Positions 60,746-64,000 of a stretch of 64,000 nt of DNA are shown piece after piece; position 1 is the first letter of the stretch; every line of letters starts with the position of its first letter. The stretch spans positions 2,864,001 to 2,928,000 of the forward strand of contig NZ_CP048630.1 of the NCBI RefSeq assembly GCF_010669125.1, in the 5' to 3' direction. The notes beneath the pieces were generated by a model. It worked only from the letters and a program-made list of their open reading frames with translations. It searched no databases and was not told the DNA's origin. A program made the position numbers and the translations under genes. The stretch is from Ancylobacter pratisalsi. GTDB lineage: Bacteria; Pseudomonadota; Alphaproteobacteria; Rhizobiales; Xanthobacteraceae.

Positions 60746-61651
60746 GTGAAGTCGAGGGGAATTGTCGGGTTGCTCGCCGCAGCTGTCCCGGGAGCCGCTT
60801 CCGCCGGGAGTTTCCTTGAGCCTGCCGGGCCTATCGCATCGGCGCAGCTCTCGCATTTTGGCGTTATCAGCTCTTTGATGCTCATCGTCATCGTGCCGAT
60901 GTTCGTTGCGTTGCCGATCGTGCTGTTCCGCTACCGCCGGGGCGGCAAAGGTACCTATCGGCCGAACTGGGAGTTCAGCTGGGGTCTTGAGATGCTCATC
61001 TGGGGCATCCCGGTGGCTCTCATGGTCATCCTCGGCACGGCGCTTTGGAAGCACACGCTGAAATTCGACCCGTATCGGGCTCTCGGTCCCGAGCCGCTGG
61101 TGGTCGAGGTCGTCGCCCTGGATTGGAAATTCCTGTTCCTCTACCCCGAACAGGGGGTGGCAACGCTTGATCTGCTCGCTCTGCCCGAAGGGCGGCCGGT
61201 GACGCTGAAATTGACCAGCGGCACGGTGATGCAGTCCTTCATGATTCCCCGCCTTGCCGGTCAGATCTACGCGATGGGAGGGATGCAGACGCAGCTCAAC
61301 CTTCTGGCCGACGCGAGTGGCGACTTCACCGGGCGCAACACCCAGTACAACGGTCTCGGCTTCGCGACCCAATCCTTCACCACCCGCGTGATGAGCCAGG
61401 ACGCTTTCAATGGCTGGGTCGAGGCGACGAAGACGCAGGGCGCGGCGCTCGATGCCGCAGGATACGCGAAACTGCTCGAGCCCTCCGTGGTGGACAAGCC
61501 GGTACTCTATGGCCAGTTCACTCCGGGCCTTTTTGGCCAGGTGATCGCGAGCTTCGCGCCGGGCATGCCCAAAGGGCCTGCCCATGCGGGAATGGCTATG
61601 CCGACAGGCCCCCAACAGAAACATGATCGCATGCCGGAGGCCGGACAATGA
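60746..61651 (+). CDS. cyoA: Cytochrome bo-type ubiquinol oxidase subunit II
   Basis: A 301-residue subunit II of a quinol oxidase. A lead of about 17 residues (GIVGLLAAAVPGAASAGSFL) and two membrane helices (VISSLMLIVIVPMFVALPIV and LEMLIWGIPVALMVILGTAL) precede the periplasmic domain. It has QSFMIPRLAGQIYAMGGMQT but lacks the CuA Cys pair of cytochrome c oxidases, which marks CyoA. GTG start 60746 with TAAGGGGG upstream. Overlaps cyoB by 4 bp. Confidence 0.93.
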   Translation: MKSRGIVGLLAAAVPGAASAGSFLEPAGPIASAQLSHFGVISSLMLIVIVPMFVALPIVLFRYRRGGKGTYRPNWEFSWGLEMLIWGIPVALMVILGTALWKHTLKFDPYRALGPEPLVVEVVALDWKFLFLYPEQGVATLDLLALPEGRPVTLKLTSGTVMQSFMIPRLAGQIYAMGGMQTQLNLLADASGDFTGRNTQYNGLGFATQSFTTRVMSQDAFNGWVEATKTQGAALDAAGYAKLLEPSVVDKPVLYGQFTPGLFGQVIASFAPGMPKGPAHAGMAMPTGPQQKHDRMPEAGQ

Positions 61652-63777
61652 GCTGGGAGCTGATATTCGGCCAGCTGAAGTGGAGCTCCCTCGTTTTCAC
61701 CGGGGCGATCGAAAATCCTTCGCTGAGCGAGTTCATCGCCTCGGGGGCGGGAACCGTCGCCGTGCTGGGCGCTGTCGCCAGCGTCATACTGCTCACGGTC
61801 AAGGGGTGGTGGGTCCCGCTGTGGCGGGACTGGCTGACCAGCGTCGACCACAAGAAGGTCGGTATCATGTACATCGTGATCGCGCTGGTGATGTTCGCCC
61901 GCGCGGTCATCGAGGCGGCGCTGATGCGCGCCCAGCAGTTGTCCGCCTATGACAGCACCGGCTTCCTGTCCGCGGACCATTTCGGGCAGCTCTTCAGCAC
62001 CCACGGCACGATCATGATCTTCTTCGTGGCGATGCCCTTCATCACCGGCTTGATGAACTACGTCATGCCGCTGCAGATCGGCGCGCGCGATGTGTCATTT
62101 CCTCTGCTCAACGCGATCTCGCTGATGCTGACCCTTGCCGGCGCGATACTGATGATGGTTTCGCTGGTCGTCGGCCAGTTCTCCACCGGCGGCTGGACCG
62201 CCTATCCGCCCTTCACCGGCATCCAGTTCAATCCGGGCGAGGGGGTCGACTACTGGATATGGGCGGTGTCGCTGGGCTCGATCGGCTCGACCCTGACGGG
62301 CCTCAACTTCGCCGTGACCATCTACAAGAAGCGCTGCCCCGGCATGACGCTGTTCCGCATGCCGCTGTTTACGTGGACGACGCTGTGCACCTCGATCCTG
62401 ATGATCTTCGCCATGGCGCCGCTTACCGCCGCGACAGCCATGCTTGCCCTCGACCGTTATGCCGGCTTCCACTTCTTCACGAACGGGCAGGGAGGCAACA
62501 TGATGAACTACGCCAACCTGTTCTGGCTGTTCGGTCATCCTGAGGTCTATATCCTGATCCTGCCGGCCTTCGGCGTCTGGTCCGAGGTGGTCGCCACGTT
62601 CTCCAGCAAGCGCATCTATGGCTACACATCGCTGGTCTACGCCACCATGTGCATCGCCGTGCTCTCCTTCGCGGTGTGGCTGCACCACTTCTTCACGATG
62701 GGCCAGAGCGCGAATGTGAACGCCTTCTTCGGCATCGCCACGATGGTGATCGGCGTACCAACGGGCGTGAAGGTCTATGATTGGCTGCTGACCATGGTCG
62801 GCGGGCGCATCCGCTTCAGCACGCCGATGCTGTTCCACATCAACTTCCTGCTCACCTTCATTCTCGGCGGCATGACGGGCGTGCTGCTCGCCAATCCCAG
62901 TGTCGATTTCCAGGTCCACAACACGCTGTTCCTGGTGGCGCACTTCCACAACATGATCATTCCGGGCGTGCTGTTCGGCATGTTCGCGGCAGTGCAGTTC
63001 TGGTTTCCAAAAGTATTCGGGTTCCGGCTGCACGAAGGCCTGGGCAGGGCGTCGTTCTGGTGCTTCGCGCCGGGCTTCCTGCTGGCCTTCTTCCCGCTCT
63101 ACTGGCTGGGCATGATGGGAGCAACACGGCGCACCTATATGTGGGCCGATCCCGACTACCTGCCCTGGTTCGCCCTGGCCATGGCGGGCGCCGCGCTGAT
63201 CTTGGCGGGCTTCACCCTGATGGTCGTGCAGATCGTCGTATCGGTTCGCCGGCGCGCGCAACTGGCCGCGCCGCTGGGCGATCCCTGGGACGGCCGCACG
63301 CTGGAATGGGCAATTCCCTCACCGACGCCGGAATGGAACTTCGCCGTGATCCCGCAGGTGGTATCGCGCGATGCCTTCTACGAGGCGAAGAAAGCCGGCC
63401 ACGCCTACCGTTCGCCGGTGGCCTATGAGGATATCGAGGTTCCACGCAACACGGCGACGGCGCCACTCATCGGCCTGTTCGCCTGTGCATGGGCATTCGG
63501 TCTGGTCTGGCACATCTGGTGGCTGGTTGCGGTCTCGTTCCTGATGATGTGGGCGGTGGTCATCGTCCGTTCCTTCGAGACCGACACCACCGAGACCATA
63601 CCCGCCGAAGCGGTGAAGGCCGCAAACGAAGCGTTCCTCGCCGCCGCGCGCGCCGCGCCGGGTGTGTCGCGCGAACGGGAAATGACATCCGACAACCGGG
63701 GCAAGGCCCTCCCGGAAGGATTGGAAAGCCTCTCCGGCCCCGTCTCTTCCGGCGCTGCCGTGGAGGTCCTGTCATGA
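61648..63777 (+). CDS. cyoB: Cytochrome bo-type ubiquinol oxidase subunit I
   Basis: A 709-residue haem-copper oxidase subunit I, longer than the E. coli 663. It opens with SVDHKKVGIMYIVIALVMFA and carries the haem and CuB ligands: His119 (STHGTIM), His and Tyr of FGHPEVYILILP, the pair in WLHHFFTMG, and the two His of LVAHFHNM. All are intact. The extra length is a C-terminal cytoplasmic tail. Overlaps cyoA and cyoC starts by 4 bp each. Proton-pumping quinol oxidase. Confidence 0.95.
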   Translation: MSWELIFGQLKWSSLVFTGAIENPSLSEFIASGAGTVAVLGAVASVILLTVKGWWVPLWRDWLTSVDHKKVGIMYIVIALVMFARAVIEAALMRAQQLSAYDSTGFLSADHFGQLFSTHGTIMIFFVAMPFITGLMNYVMPLQIGARDVSFPLLNAISLMLTLAGAILMMVSLVVGQFSTGGWTAYPPFTGIQFNPGEGVDYWIWAVSLGSIGSTLTGLNFAVTIYKKRCPGMTLFRMPLFTWTTLCTSILMIFAMAPLTAATAMLALDRYAGFHFFTNGQGGNMMNYANLFWLFGHPEVYILILPAFGVWSEVVATFSSKRIYGYTSLVYATMCIAVLSFAVWLHHFFTMGQSANVNAFFGIATMVIGVPTGVKVYDWLLTMVGGRIRFSTPMLFHINFLLTFILGGMTGVLLANPSVDFQVHNTLFLVAHFHNMIIPGVLFGMFAAVQFWFPKVFGFRLHEGLGRASFWCFAPGFLLAFFPLYWLGMMGATRRTYMWADPDYLPWFALAMAGAALILAGFTLMVVQIVVSVRRRAQLAAPLGDPWDGRTLEWAIPSPTPEWNFAVIPQVVSRDAFYEAKKAGHAYRSPVAYEDIEVPRNTATAPLIGLFACAWAFGLVWHIWWLVAVSFLMMWAVVIVRSFETDTTETIPAEAVKAANEAFLAAARAAPGVSREREMTSDNRGKALPEGLESLSGPVSSGAAVEVLS

Positions 63778-64000
63778 GCGTATCCGAGCGCCTGCATCCC
63801 GGACTGAATCTCGCTGGCACCGATCCAGAAGCCCATGAAGCGGCCGAAGAGGTCATGTTCGGCTTCTGGATCTTCCTGATGAGCGATCTGGTGCTGTTCG
63901 CAGTGCTGTTCGCGACCTATGCGGCGATGAGCGTCCAGGGCATCGCCGATGGTCCCAGGCCCGCGGAGGTCTTCGACCTGACCGCGGCATTCGTGGAAAC
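63774..64000 (+). CDS. cyoC: Cytochrome bo-type ubiquinol oxidase subunit III (partial)
   Basis: The first 75 codons of CyoC: MSVSERLHPGLNLAGTDPEA followed by the first helix VMFGFWIFLMSDLVLFAVLF. The ATG overlaps the cyoB stop (ATGA). The gene continues past the right edge of the window; cyoD would be expected next. Confidence 0.9.
   Translation, partial: MSVSERLHPGLNLAGTDPEAHEAAEEVMFGFWIFLMSDLVLFAVLFATYAAMSVQGIADGPRPAEVFDLTAAFVE

Overview
The window is high-GC DNA from an alphaproteobacterium, most likely of the order Hyphomicrobiales (Rhizobiales). This is inferred from codon use, the rhizobial-type transporter and oxidase gene sets, the HWE-family kinase and the IS3 remnants; no rRNA or tRNA gene is present to confirm it.

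Layout. (1) 1-9766, minus strand: one tightly packed operon with several 4-bp stop/start overlaps. It encodes a serine-type molybdopterin oxidoreductase of the BisC/TorA kind, a complete peptide/nickel-type ABC importer, an FAD amine/amino-acid oxidoreductase and an SDR dehydrogenase cut by the window edge. (2) 10023-13509: an outer-membrane beta-barrel protein and a large Cys-type arylsulfatase. (3) 14060-15871: a membrane diguanylate cyclase. (4) 15872-30721: an accessory island. It holds a caspase/Ski2-like helicase fusion with an HNH_5-type nuclease partner, an EACC1-like membrane protein and small unknown genes, a TIR-domain gene, IS3 and recombinase fragments, a PemK-type toxin-antitoxin pair with a palindromic operator, and a large serine recombinase at the right end. 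(5) 30774-34947: LemA and two TPM-domain genes, a SHOCT-domain protein and a PAS-GGDEF cyclase. (6) 35502-43049: an amino-acid/polyamine-type ABC importer between two FAD oxidoreductases, with an SDR and an IclR regulator. (7) 43201-44286: a lytic transglycosylase-like protein. (8) 44560-52013: a TRAP transporter operon with four catabolic enzymes, divergent from its IclR regulator. (9) 52153-58892: an AraC regulator, a HAD phosphatase, a second arylsulfatase and an octaheme cytochrome fused to TPR repeats. (10) 59036-64000: an HWE histidine kinase and the start of a cytochrome bo-type quinol oxidase operon (cyoABC, the last partial).

The metabolic parts repeat one plan: a transporter co-transcribed with oxidoreductases and a nearby regulator, for scavenging small nitrogenous or carboxylate compounds; the two sulfatases add sulfur acquisition from sulfate esters. 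Substrates cannot be read from sequence.

The most unusual content is in the island. The caspase-helicase (18368-21379) and the HNH protein (21440-22606) look like a two-gene nucleic-acid-sensing defence system, analogous to but distinct from helicase-nuclease systems such as Hachiman, with a protease domain added. The EACC1-like gene, two small unknown genes and a DUF2158-like gene lie just upstream and may belong to it. The TIR gene and the toxin-antitoxin pair suggest a defence island carried by a serine-recombinase element.
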